A stretch of 64,000 bases of DNA from Porphyromonas crevioricanis (GTDB lineage Bacteria > Bacteroidota > Bacteroidia > Bacteroidales > Porphyromonadaceae): contig NZ_FUXH01000004.1 in NCBI RefSeq assembly GCF_900167225.1, positions 1 to 64,000 on the forward strand. The letters run 5' to 3'. The notes below the pieces were generated by a model that was not told the DNA's origin, made no database searches, and was given only the letters and a program-made list of their open reading frames with translations. The translations under genes were made by a program, and so were the position numbers. This document shows, piece by piece, positions 19,274 to 27,127 of the stretch. Every line of letters starts with the position of its first letter. Position 1 is the stretch's first letter.

Positions 19274-20809
19274 ATGAAACAATACCTATCTCTACTCTGT
19301 ACTTTCTTTTGTTTTACCTATATGGCATTCACACAGTCAAAGTCGAATATCAAGAAAGAGAACTACTCCGTGCAAATAGGAAACTTCAAAATCGTGCCGG
19401 CAGAGCAGACTGTCTATGAGAAAGAATATACATCGGGAACAGATATGGATTCGGATGGGAATGTAATCCATTGGGATGGATATAGATACGTACCCTCTCG
19501 AACTGTGAACTTTGGAACAACCAAACTTATCGTTGCAGGAAGTATCATTTTCTTCAAAGAACTTTTTCCAATACATTCGGTAGACCCGACTACTTTGTGC
19601 CTAATCTTTCAATCATTTGGATATGAATCCAACTATACCTACCTCTTGTCTCCATTTGAAAACATCGTATATCTGCTGGAGGGGGATATGCGAGCTCCTT
19701 CAAAAATCGATATTTCCGGATATACACATATCAGACAATTGCTTTTCAAAGATGAAAGAGGGAAGCTCTTCTTTATACCCATGAGAGAGGGAAAACTATT
19801 GGAAGTAGATATCTCTCTGGATGAAAAAAGTCTGCAACATACGGCAGGAAATTTCTATTCGGACAAGAATGGATTGTACTATTTGGGAGAAAACACTAGG
19901 TGTCAATTGGAGAAAAGCAATGGAAGGAATCTTCGCCCCATTTTGTACGAGAAATATTTTGTGTACGGAGATGCCGCATATCCTTATGTCTGTGATGCCG
20001 ATCCAAAAAGATTTAGGCTGAATGCAAAGACCACGCAAAAAGTATCCACTGTATATGATACTTATCTGGGTGATGATAGTAAAATATTCAAGCTATCAAA
20101 CAACTTTTCAAGAACCATCTCCCCCAGTCTCATAAAACCCTGGAGAATGGTTGAGAAAGGAAGACCTCAGGCCCCTTTCCACAAATGGCAGTTCATAGAT
20201 ATACTCACGGTCAGAGGAAACAAAGAAGGTAATACCTTGTATTTCTCTTCACCCGGGCATTATGCCAATGGGGGGAGCTACTATACACTGATAAAGACTC
20301 CGAGCGGATTTTATGGACTGACCGGTTCTTCAGAACATTTAGAGGCGAAAGTAATTGATCAGGTAATGATTTATGATGCCAAGAAGAAAAAGCATGAACC
20401 GATTGAAATAGAGCAGTACAAGAGGCTTACAGCAAACTTCTATTTGTATAAGGGGAATCTATACGAGACTGATGCAAACCTTGTCGAGACAAAAGTCGAT
20501 ATAAAAAAAATGAAAGCCATACTTGCCAACAATCAAAAAACTGATTTCTATACTGATGGAAAATATCTCTTAGGAGGGTATAACTTGTGGCATAAGGAGA
20601 AGATGCAAGAAGGGAGGTACAAGTTTTCCGAACCTCTATTCAAGGATGTCGATTGGGAGACATTGCATGTCGTAAATGAGAAAATGATGATAGACAAGAA
20701 TAACCTCTATCAGGAAAGTAGCTCCATACTCAAAATAATCCCTTTAGAGAAGATAGAGATACCGGTATTAGTAATCCTGGAAGCGAAAACCAATGGGCTT
20801 GGGTATTGA
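19274..20809 (+). CDS. Secreted DKNYY-like repeat protein
   Basis: 511 residues with an N-terminal signal peptide (MKQYLSLLCTFFCFTYMAFTQ). The mature part contains repeated short strands of the DKNYY type, in which an aromatic pair follows Asp/Lys: NFYSDKNGLYYLGEN, KNNLYQE, FYTDGKYLLGGYN. Such proteins are usually exported and of unknown role. It stands alone between a divergent promoter region and aroQ. No C-terminal sorting domain typical of type IX secretion is evident. It is a real gene by length, signal peptide and codon use; the function is unknown. Confidence 0.8.
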   Translation: MKQYLSLLCTFFCFTYMAFTQSKSNIKKENYSVQIGNFKIVPAEQTVYEKEYTSGTDMDSDGNVIHWDGYRYVPSRTVNFGTTKLIVAGSIIFFKELFPIHSVDPTTLCLIFQSFGYESNYTYLLSPFENIVYLLEGDMRAPSKIDISGYTHIRQLLFKDERGKLFFIPMREGKLLEVDISLDEKSLQHTAGNFYSDKNGLYYLGENTRCQLEKSNGRNLRPILYEKYFVYGDAAYPYVCDADPKRFRLNAKTTQKVSTVYDTYLGDDSKIFKLSNNFSRTISPSLIKPWRMVEKGRPQAPFHKWQFIDILTVRGNKEGNTLYFSSPGHYANGGSYYTLIKTPSGFYGLTGSSEHLEAKVIDQVMIYDAKKKKHEPIEIEQYKRLTANFYLYKGNLYETDANLVETKVDIKKMKAILANNQKTDFYTDGKYLLGGYNLWHKEKMQEGRYKFSEPLFKDVDWETLHVVNEKMMIDKNNLYQESSSILKIIPLEKIEIPVLVILEAKTNGLGY

Positions 20810-20822
20810 TTAAAAAGCAAGA

Positions 20823-20851
20823 TTGGGAATGCTCTTAAAAGATTATCTTTG
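20823..20851 (+). promoter_or_regulatory. Putative promoter of aroQ-pyk
   Basis: TTGG at 20823-20826 and TATCTTTG at 20844-20851 are spaced 17 bp. The aroQ ATG follows 21 bp downstream of the -7 box. Confidence 0.6.
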
Positions 20852-20872
20852 TGGCAATAAGCAAAAAATAGA

Positions 20873-21340
20873 ATGACACCCGAATATCTGCTTATACTCA
20901 ATGGCCCAAATCTAAATGCTTTAGGAAGGCGCGAACCTGACATATATGGTCGGAAAGATTTCGACTCCTACCTTGCAGAGCTTCGTCAATGCTATCCTCA
21001 GACCAAAATTCTTTACTACCAAAGTAACCACGAGGGAGCTCTCATAGACAAACTCTACGAAGCAGAGTCTAATCCCGGCTGTTTGGGCATAGTCCTCAAT
21101 GCCGGAGCTTATACGCATACATCATTAGCTTTGGCTGATGCTATACGCTCCATTGTGCTGCCGGTGATAGAGGTGCACATCAGCAATACAGCCGCACGAG
21201 AGGAAATTCGTCAATGTTCTCTCATTGCCTCTGCTTGTAAGGGGACAATTACAGGTTTAGGTTTAGAATCTTATACATTAGCTGTCCATTATTTCCTACA
21301 TCTGTACTTAAACAAAGAACAAATACATGAAACAAACTAA
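20873..21340 (+). CDS. aroQ: Type II 3-dehydroquinate dehydratase
   Basis: 155 residues, slightly longer than the typical enzyme of about 145. It has all family signatures: LILNGPNLNALGRREPDIYG with the catalytic Tyr, YYQSNHEGALIDKLYEA, LNAGAYTHTSLALADA, and VIEVHISN with the catalytic His. It dehydrates 3-dehydroquinate in the shikimate pathway and forms dodecamers in the cytoplasm. Its 3' end overlaps pyk by 14 bp, so the two are co-transcribed. Confidence 0.97.
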   Translation: MTPEYLLILNGPNLNALGRREPDIYGRKDFDSYLAELRQCYPQTKILYYQSNHEGALIDKLYEAESNPGCLGIVLNAGAYTHTSLALADAIRSIVLPVIEVHISNTAAREEIRQCSLIASACKGTITGLGLESYTLAVHYFLHLYLNKEQIHETN

Positions 21341-22751
21341 GATTGTAGCAACAATCTCTGACCTTCGTTGCGAAAAAGATTTTCTGACCCGGCTGATAAA
21401 TGCCGGAGTAAATGTTGTACGCCTCAATACAGCTCATATGGATGAAGAAGGAATGGATCGTATCATTGATAGGGTACGATCCATTTCTTCTTTTGTGGGA
21501 ATCCTCATGGATACCAAAGGACCGGAGGTCCGTACTACCACAGTAGAGTCTCCGATAGTCTATAGAGAGGGCGATAACTTCTACATAAAGGGTGATCCAA
21601 GCTCCATTTCTACCAAAGAGTGTCTCTCGGTGAACTATACCAATTTTGTGAGAGATGTAAATGTTGGCAGTTGTATTCTTATCGATGATGGAATCTTGGA
21701 AATAGAGGTCCTCGAACGAATTGAGGACCGGCTCTATTGCCGTGCACTTAACGATGGGGAAATCGGTAGTCGCAAGAGTGTGAATGTGCCAGGAGTACGC
21801 ATCAATTTGCCCTCACTGACAGAGCGAGACAAACGGTACATTGATTATGCTATCAGAAAGGATATAGACTTTATTGCTCATTCCTTTGTTCGCTCGGCTC
21901 AAGATGTTTTGGACATTCAGAAAATACTGGATGCTGCTGGCAGTCACATCAAGATCATAGCAAAGATTGAAAATCAGGAGGGGGTGGACAATGCAGACGA
22001 AATACTGAAACACGCCTATGGTATGATGATCGCTCGTGGGGATTTGGGGATAGAGGTACCACAAGAGAAAATCCCAGCTCTGCAACGGCAACTCATACGA
22101 AAATGTGTAGAACACCAAAAGCCCGTAATCGTAGCCACACAGATGCTGCATACAATGATAGAAAACCCACGTCCCACACGAGCTGAAGTAACTGATGTGG
22201 CTAATGCTATATATTATCGTACCGATGCGGTGATGCTTAGTGGAGAGACAGCCAAAGGACGCTACCCCGAAGCTGCAGTAGAGACAATGAAACGTATTAT
22301 CCTCGAGGCTGAGAAATCTAAACTTGAAGCCAATGACATACGAGTTCCATTCGGGAACGATGATTTGGATACAACTTCTTTTCTTGCTAAACAGGCTGTG
22401 AAGTCAGTTGCCAAATTAGGCGTAAAAGCGATTGTTACAGATAGTTTTACTGGTCGAACAGCCCGAGTCTTAGCTGCTTTTCGAGGAAAAGTCCCCATCT
22501 ATGCTATATGCTACAATGAACGGGTAACCCGACAACTCACTCTCAGCTACGGGGTGTGGACTTCCTACCAGCCATTGGAAAAAGGTTCTTTGGAAAACCT
22601 GTCTGCAGCACTAAAACATCTGATTCTGGAAGGTATGATCAAACCCGATGATCTGGTGGCTTATATCAGCGGACGTCCTGGGAGAGAAAGTTCAAGCACA
22701 GGTCTGGAGATAGATCAAGTATGCAACCTGATAGAACGGAAATGCTGGTAG
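21327..22751 (+). CDS. pyk: Pyruvate kinase
   Basis: 474 residues: an (alpha/beta)8 barrel with a B-domain insert, then a C-terminal allosteric domain. Visible motifs are RLNTAHMDEEG, MDTKGPEVRT, IAKIENQEGVDNADEIL (catalytic Lys/Glu), MIARGDLGIEVP, and VATQMLHTMIENPRPTRAEVTDVANAI. It converts PEP and ADP to pyruvate and ATP. The usual RINFSHG is RLNTAHM here, an odd but Bacteroidota-like variant. It overlaps aroQ. Confidence 0.97.
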   Translation: MKQTKIVATISDLRCEKDFLTRLINAGVNVVRLNTAHMDEEGMDRIIDRVRSISSFVGILMDTKGPEVRTTTVESPIVYREGDNFYIKGDPSSISTKECLSVNYTNFVRDVNVGSCILIDDGILEIEVLERIEDRLYCRALNDGEIGSRKSVNVPGVRINLPSLTERDKRYIDYAIRKDIDFIAHSFVRSAQDVLDIQKILDAAGSHIKIIAKIENQEGVDNADEILKHAYGMMIARGDLGIEVPQEKIPALQRQLIRKCVEHQKPVIVATQMLHTMIENPRPTRAEVTDVANAIYYRTDAVMLSGETAKGRYPEAAVETMKRIILEAEKSKLEANDIRVPFGNDDLDTTSFLAKQAVKSVAKLGVKAIVTDSFTGRTARVLAAFRGKVPIYAICYNERVTRQLTLSYGVWTSYQPLEKGSLENLSAALKHLILEGMIKPDDLVAYISGRPGRESSSTGLEIDQVCNLIERKCW

Positions 22752-22806
22752 AAGTTCTCCTGCACCATCATGCTTTTTGATTAACAGCTAAATACATACA
22801 TGCTAA

Positions 22807-23334
22807 ATGAGTTCTTCTTTACTTCTTCCCATCACAGTTGTTTTGTTGACTATTATACTTTGGGGGATTTATACCTATAACAAGTTGATTGTGAGACAAA
22901 ACAAACTGGAACAATGTGAGAGTGGTATTTCAGTTGCTTTGAAACAGCGGAGCGACATGATTCCTGCTCTTGTTTCTTCCGTTAAAGGATATGTTGGATA
23001 TGAAAACAATCTTTTGAAGAAAATAACTGAATTGCGTTCCCTTGCCGCTGAAACGATGAGGAAAGAGGAAAAACAGGGGCTTGACACGGCTCTTTCTCAA
23101 GAACTATCAAAACTCCCAATCTTGGTAGAAAAATATCCGCTACTGAAAGCTGACACCCAATTTCTCAAATTGGAAAATTCGATCGAGGAGGTGGAGGATC
23201 GATTGCAGGCTATCAGAAGAACATACAATGCGGCAGCCGTCAGTTATAACAACACAATTCGTATGTTCCCATCAAACATTGTGGCTTCTCTTGCCAAACA
23301 CAAACCCGTACAACTGATACAGATTCCAGAGTGA
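22807..23334 (+). CDS. lemA: LemA family protein
   Basis: 175 residues: one N-terminal membrane helix (LLPITVVLLTIILWGIYTYN), then a four-helix LemA domain. The domain carries RSDMIPALVSSVKGYVGYE, LSKLPILVEKYPLLKAD and the conserved ...AAVSYNNTIRMFPSNIVA motif. It is a membrane-anchored protein of unknown role, often encoded beside DUF3137 or TPM proteins. It leads a three-gene run with 23383-24468 and 24482-25045, and the gaps are short. Confidence 0.93.
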   Translation: MSSSLLLPITVVLLTIILWGIYTYNKLIVRQNKLEQCESGISVALKQRSDMIPALVSSVKGYVGYENNLLKKITELRSLAAETMRKEEKQGLDTALSQELSKLPILVEKYPLLKADTQFLKLENSIEEVEDRLQAIRRTYNAAAVSYNNTIRMFPSNIVASLAKHKPVQLIQIPE

Positions 23335-23382
23335 GAAAAAAGTACCTCTTTCCTAACAGATATGACACCAAGATAAAGGCTT

Positions 23383-24468
23383 ATGGAAACAGGAGACAGA
23401 ATACAAAAACTCGACAGAGAAATGTCGGACATCCTGAACAAAGCAAGACGTACCCGACATATTTTCGTTGTTGCCAGAGCTATTTCTTTTGGCTTATCGC
23501 TTTGTTACATCCTTTTCTGCATTTCTGCAGTATTCTTGGGTAATTATATCCTTGCACATGATTACGAGGCAAATCCTTACCCCAGCTTTTGGGAGGCCAA
23601 CCGAGCTTTGGTTATAATACTCCCAGCATTTCTCCTTATTAGTATAAGTGCCGGTGTACTCCCAAGTCTGTACAAGCAAATCAGCAAGACACAGCAGGCG
23701 ATGACCCAAAAAGTGATTGCCTGTTTATATCCTGATGTTGAATGTTCTTTGGGACATGCACCTTTCAGCAGAAGCAAAATTGTCGGCAGCCTCCTTTTTG
23801 GAAGAGCTCACATCAAGTCTTGTCACAGCTATGGTTATGTAAAACTAGCCTCAGTTGATGGTTCTCCCACCATTACGGCCCACGATATTGTTATTCCGTC
23901 ATTTGGCAAGACTGCGACTTTAGAAAAGAGTCAAATCGGAGCATTCTTAGTAACGATCAAGTATTTGCTGGAAAATATCGTTTCTCCCTATCCTGATGCA
24001 GGATATGGGGCAAAAGGAATGTTTGTACAAATCCCTCTGAATCGATCTTTTGAGGGGAAAGTAATCATCTTACCGGATCATATGGAGGAAAAGATTGATT
24101 ACTTGGCACAAGCGATCCAATCTCTCAAGAGTGTTCATGGTAGCAAACCGGTATTCATGGAAGATCCGGAGTTTGAAAGAAAGTTTGTAGTCTATTCAGA
24201 TGATGAGATTTTGGCTCGATACATTCTCACCCCATCTATGATGCTACGGATAACGGCTTTGAGAAATCAATATGGTCGAGATATAATGTGCTCTTTTGTG
24301 AGAAATACGTTTACTTTGTTTGTCCCTATCCCGGAGGGTTTCCTCTCTCTGCATGGAAAGCAAACGAAAAAAACATCCCCAATAGGAGAATTGTCCGCAA
24401 GTATAGAGACAACGAAAAGTATAGTGCAAGAGCTGAAATTGAACAGCAGAATATTTACCAATCAATAA
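23383..24468 (+). CDS. DUF3137-like membrane protein
   Basis: 361 residues with two membrane segments close to the N terminus (AISFGLSLCYILFCISAVFLG and a second near 75-97, ALVIILPAFLLISISAGVLP). A large cytosolic domain follows with DUF3137-like features (GKVIILPDHMEEK, DPEFERKFVVYSDDEILARYILTP). LemA and DUF3137 proteins commonly occur as a pair, and that pairing supports the call. It ends 14 bp before the next gene. Function unknown. Confidence 0.85.
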   Translation: METGDRIQKLDREMSDILNKARRTRHIFVVARAISFGLSLCYILFCISAVFLGNYILAHDYEANPYPSFWEANRALVIILPAFLLISISAGVLPSLYKQISKTQQAMTQKVIACLYPDVECSLGHAPFSRSKIVGSLLFGRAHIKSCHSYGYVKLASVDGSPTITAHDIVIPSFGKTATLEKSQIGAFLVTIKYLLENIVSPYPDAGYGAKGMFVQIPLNRSFEGKVIILPDHMEEKIDYLAQAIQSLKSVHGSKPVFMEDPEFERKFVVYSDDEILARYILTPSMMLRITALRNQYGRDIMCSFVRNTFTLFVPIPEGFLSLHGKQTKKTSPIGELSASIETTKSIVQELKLNSRIFTNQ

Positions 24469-24481
24469 AACTTAAAGCAAA

Positions 24482-25045
24482 ATGGAGACAAGCACAAATT
24501 CAAGCAACTATCCTGAGAGTTTGTATCAGTATTATGTCAACAGTGACAAATTTGAGAAGAGGACAAACATGATCAAGAAAGTCATATACTATGCCTTGGT
24601 CGCTCTGTGTGTCATTCTATTGATTATGCCATCCCTACTGCCTCTCTCATCTCTTTTGGTGAGAATTCTGGCTGTTTTGGGGATATTGATTTTTGGTTTT
24701 GCCGCTTACTTCGGAGGGGAAGACTATTTCAATATTGCCTCTGGAGGGAAGATTACCCAAAGTGCAATCAAAAAATTCGATAGAAACTTGGTGAACGAAG
24801 CCGAAATCATGAGAATGTTCGATGAAAATGACTTTGAAGGTCTTGCCGATGCTCCTGATGCCCACAATAATCCTCTCCAGTTGTATATCCATGAGGATGC
24901 GAAGGGTAAAGTTTTCTATCTGCAATTGATGAAATACTTTTCCCCTTCAGACTTTAGAGGAATAACTGAAGTAAAAGAAATATCGGAACCTTTGTACTCA
25001 CAGGTATATCCCATTATCAAGAGTATTAAGAGTACCCCTAGATAA
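24482..25045 (+). CDS. Small membrane protein of the lemA operon
   Basis: 187 residues: a short polar N terminus, two adjacent membrane helices at about 31-75 (VIYYALVALCVILLIMPSLL and LLVRILAVLGILIFGFAAYF), then a soluble domain of about 110 residues with GKVFYLQLMKYFSPSDFRG. No family was recognised. An ATG at 24569 (MIKKVIYY) is an alternative start directly before the first helix. It is the last gene of the lemA run and is followed 50 bp later by a strong terminator. Confidence 0.75.
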   Translation: METSTNSSNYPESLYQYYVNSDKFEKRTNMIKKVIYYALVALCVILLIMPSLLPLSSLLVRILAVLGILIFGFAAYFGGEDYFNIASGGKITQSAIKKFDRNLVNEAEIMRMFDENDFEGLADAPDAHNNPLQLYIHEDAKGKVFYLQLMKYFSPSDFRGITEVKEISEPLYSQVYPIIKSIKSTPR

Positions 25046-25095
25046 ATACCTTTATGGTAGAGGATAGCAGTTTCTGCTCCTATCTTCTCGTTATT

Positions 25096-25140
25096 CTCCA
25101 CACTTCAGAATCAGAAGTCTGAAGTGTGGAGAGTTTTTTT
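25096..25140 (+). terminator. Rho-independent terminator of the lemA operon
   Basis: A perfect 14-bp inverted repeat (25096-25109 with 25118-25131; arm CTCCACACTTCAGA) with an 8-nt loop, followed by seven T residues. Confidence 0.92.
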
Positions 25141-25443
25141 CTCCTGTTTGGAAACCCAAAAATCAATACCAATGTAGCGAGAGTCATATTGTGTGTGATA
25201 CGTAGAGATTTGTAGAGGTAAAGTGATCGGGAGAGAGGAGGCTTTATAAACATTCCACTATACAGTAGCTCTCAAATTGAGCTCTGTCATCTATTGAGAC
25301 TATTGCACAAGGCACAGTATCCTTTTCCAACATTGCGTAATGTATATTCATGTAAAAACGATCGAAGATCTAAGCAAGAAAAAATCAAAGAAAAAGGGCC
25401 TGAATATTGGACTCAATATTCTCCCTTTTTGGGGAGGTGAATG

Positions 25444-25566
25444 CTCTTCTAAAAAGCCCTATTCATCGGGATTCTGAGAGGGTCGAATTTCTCTCCTCAG
25501 AAAAATTTTGCTAACACAGGAGAGAGATTTTTTTCCTCAGGAGAGAATTTTTGTTTTCTCCCGTGT
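25444..25566 (+). repeat. Dispersed GAGAGAATTTTT repeat, copy 1
   Basis: A flank containing CCCTATTCATCGG and ATTCTGAGAGGG is followed by two or three imperfect units built on GAGAGAATTTTTG and GCTAACACAGGAGAG. The same material occurs at 40231-40332 and, inverted, at 59205-59331. It is non-coding and lies in the gap between the lemA operon and tdh. The family is unnamed as far as I can tell; it may be a MITE or a REP-like element. Confidence 0.8.
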
Positions 25567-25861
25567 CACGAAAAAATAGAACCCGTAGAGGACAGAAATG
25601 AGAGAAAAATTAAAGACGAATAGGTCTCTTTTCAGGCCCTAAAAACCAATAAGTGGTTTACATAAATAGTATAAAAATGATGGAAAAACACATCTTTTTG
25701 AGCTAAAATCATATCTGGAAAGTTGTCAGGGGAAATACGACCCCAAATCTGCATCTCAACACTTTACTATAGGTTTATTCCGTAACCTATTTACCTTATC
25801 TCCCTGGGGGGAGGCTTTCTGCATCTCTCAGAACCTGCGAAATACCTTGAATAGGAGACAT
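25567..25861. other. Non-coding remainder of the lemA-tdh gap
   Basis: Between the dispersed repeat and the tdh terminator there are only short AT-rich stretches and a G-run near 25806. No gene or structured RNA was recognised. Confidence 0.4.
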
Positions 25862-25902
25862 AAAAAAGCAGCTTACTTGGGAGTTTTCCCCAAGCAAGCT
25901 GC
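25862..25902 (-). terminator. Rho-independent terminator of tdh
   Basis: On the minus strand, arms GCAGCTTGCTTGGG and CCCAAGTAAGCTGC pair with one G-U and are followed by six T residues. It lies about 70 bp past the tdh stop. Confidence 0.88.
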
Positions 25903-25971
25903 CTATTATTCTTTTCTCGGAAACCTCTACAAACGTCCTGTAGAGAGAATGAAAAAGAGGAGACTTTTTTA

Positions 25972-26928
25972 TTATTTTCCGAAACGAGCCTTTAATACCT
26001 TGATCATGTCTTGCGACATACTATCCAGGTCATATTTGGGAGCCCAATCCCATTCTGCTCTGGCACAACTATCATCAAGAGAGTTTGGCCAAGACTCTGC
26101 AATACCCTGACGCAAAGGGTCTACATCATAGAGCATCTCGAAATCGGGTATAATCTTCTTGACTGCTGCTGCAATATGTTCTGGAGCAAAGCTCATTGAG
26201 GCAATGTTGAAGCTATTACGGTGCTTCAATCGAGTCGGGTCTGCTTCCATCAGTTCGATAGCCCCATTCAGTGCATCGGGCATATACATCATATCCATAT
26301 ATGTACCCTGCTTTATGGGACAAACAAAGCGTCCTTCTTTCACGGCTGCGTAGTAGATATCTACTGCATAATCCGTTGTACCACCACCCGGAGGTGTCAC
26401 ATTAGATATGAGTCCGGGGAAACGTACGGATCTGGTATCTACACCAAAACGCTTGAAATAGTAGTCGCTGAGCAATTCTCCCGAAACTTTTGTCACACCG
26501 TACATCGTCTTAGGACGCTGGATTGTGTCTTGAGGTGTTTTGTCTTTGGGAGTATCATCGCCAAATGCTCCGATAGAGCTTGGAGTGAACACTGCACAGC
26601 CTTTTTCTCTGGCAACCTCAAGTGTATTGAAGAGACCACCCAAACCAATGTGCCACGCCAATTGGGGCTTATTTTCGGCTACAGCTGAGAGTAGAGCAGC
26701 CAAATTGTAGATCGTATCTACTTTGTACTTATCCACAGCCTCCGCAATATGGGCTGCATTGGTGATATCGACTACAGCAGAAGGGCCACTCTCAAGCAAC
26801 TCGCCTTTAGGCTCAGCCCCGGGAATATACCCTGCAACTACGTTGCCGTTGGGATAGCGGCGTCTTAACTCCATTGTCAGCTCCGAACCTATCTGTCCGG
26901 TGGATCCGATAATAAGGATGTTCTTCAT
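25972..26928 (-). CDS. tdh: L-threonine 3-dehydrogenase, SDR (epimerase-like) type
   Basis: A 318-residue extended SDR with IIGSTGQIGSELTMELRRRYP (NAD site), TPSSIGAFGDDTPKDKTPQ and the catalytic YGVTK. The PGLISNVTPPGGGTTDYAVDIYY region is typical of the epimerase-like threonine dehydrogenase. It oxidises threonine to 2-amino-3-ketobutyrate, which fits amino-acid fermentation; the partner ligase is not in the window. It is monocistronic, with a -7-like box at 26966-26973 (minus strand) and its own terminator. Confidence 0.9.
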   Translation of the reverse strand: MKNILIIGSTGQIGSELTMELRRRYPNGNVVAGYIPGAEPKGELLESGPSAVVDITNAAHIAEAVDKYKVDTIYNLAALLSAVAENKPQLAWHIGLGGLFNTLEVAREKGCAVFTPSSIGAFGDDTPKDKTPQDTIQRPKTMYGVTKVSGELLSDYYFKRFGVDTRSVRFPGLISNVTPPGGGTTDYAVDIYYAAVKEGRFVCPIKQGTYMDMMYMPDALNGAIELMEADPTRLKHRNSFNIASMSFAPEHIAAAVKKIIPDFEMLYDVDPLRQGIAESWPNSLDDSCARAEWDWAPKYDLDSMSQDMIKVLKARFGK

Positions 26929-26965
26929 TATTTGTTTTACCTGATTAGTTAGATCAATTCGACTG

Positions 26966-26973
26966 CAAAAGTA
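26966..26973 (-). promoter_or_regulatory. Putative -7 box of tdh
   Basis: The minus strand reads TACTTTTG, matching TAnnTTTG, 38 bp upstream of the tdh start. Confidence 0.5.
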
Positions 26974-27113
26974 CAGAAACTCTATATACCTATTTTGATA
27001 TGTGGCAAAAGATTATGCGATCAGACTAAAGATTTTTGTTCTTATTCCCCTCTTTATCTCTCTCTTTCGTGTTCACAGTTATTTGAGAGGCAATATCCGC
27101 AAACCTTTGTTTG

Positions 27114-27121
27114 TACCTTTG
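27114..27121 (+). promoter_or_regulatory. -7 box directly upstream of the helicase start
   Basis: TACCTTTG, an exact consensus match, ends only 6 bp before the ATG at 27128. It implies a leaderless or nearly leaderless message and excludes the in-frame ATG at 27002 unless another promoter is used. Confidence 0.5.
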
Positions 27122-27127
27122 TGCCAA

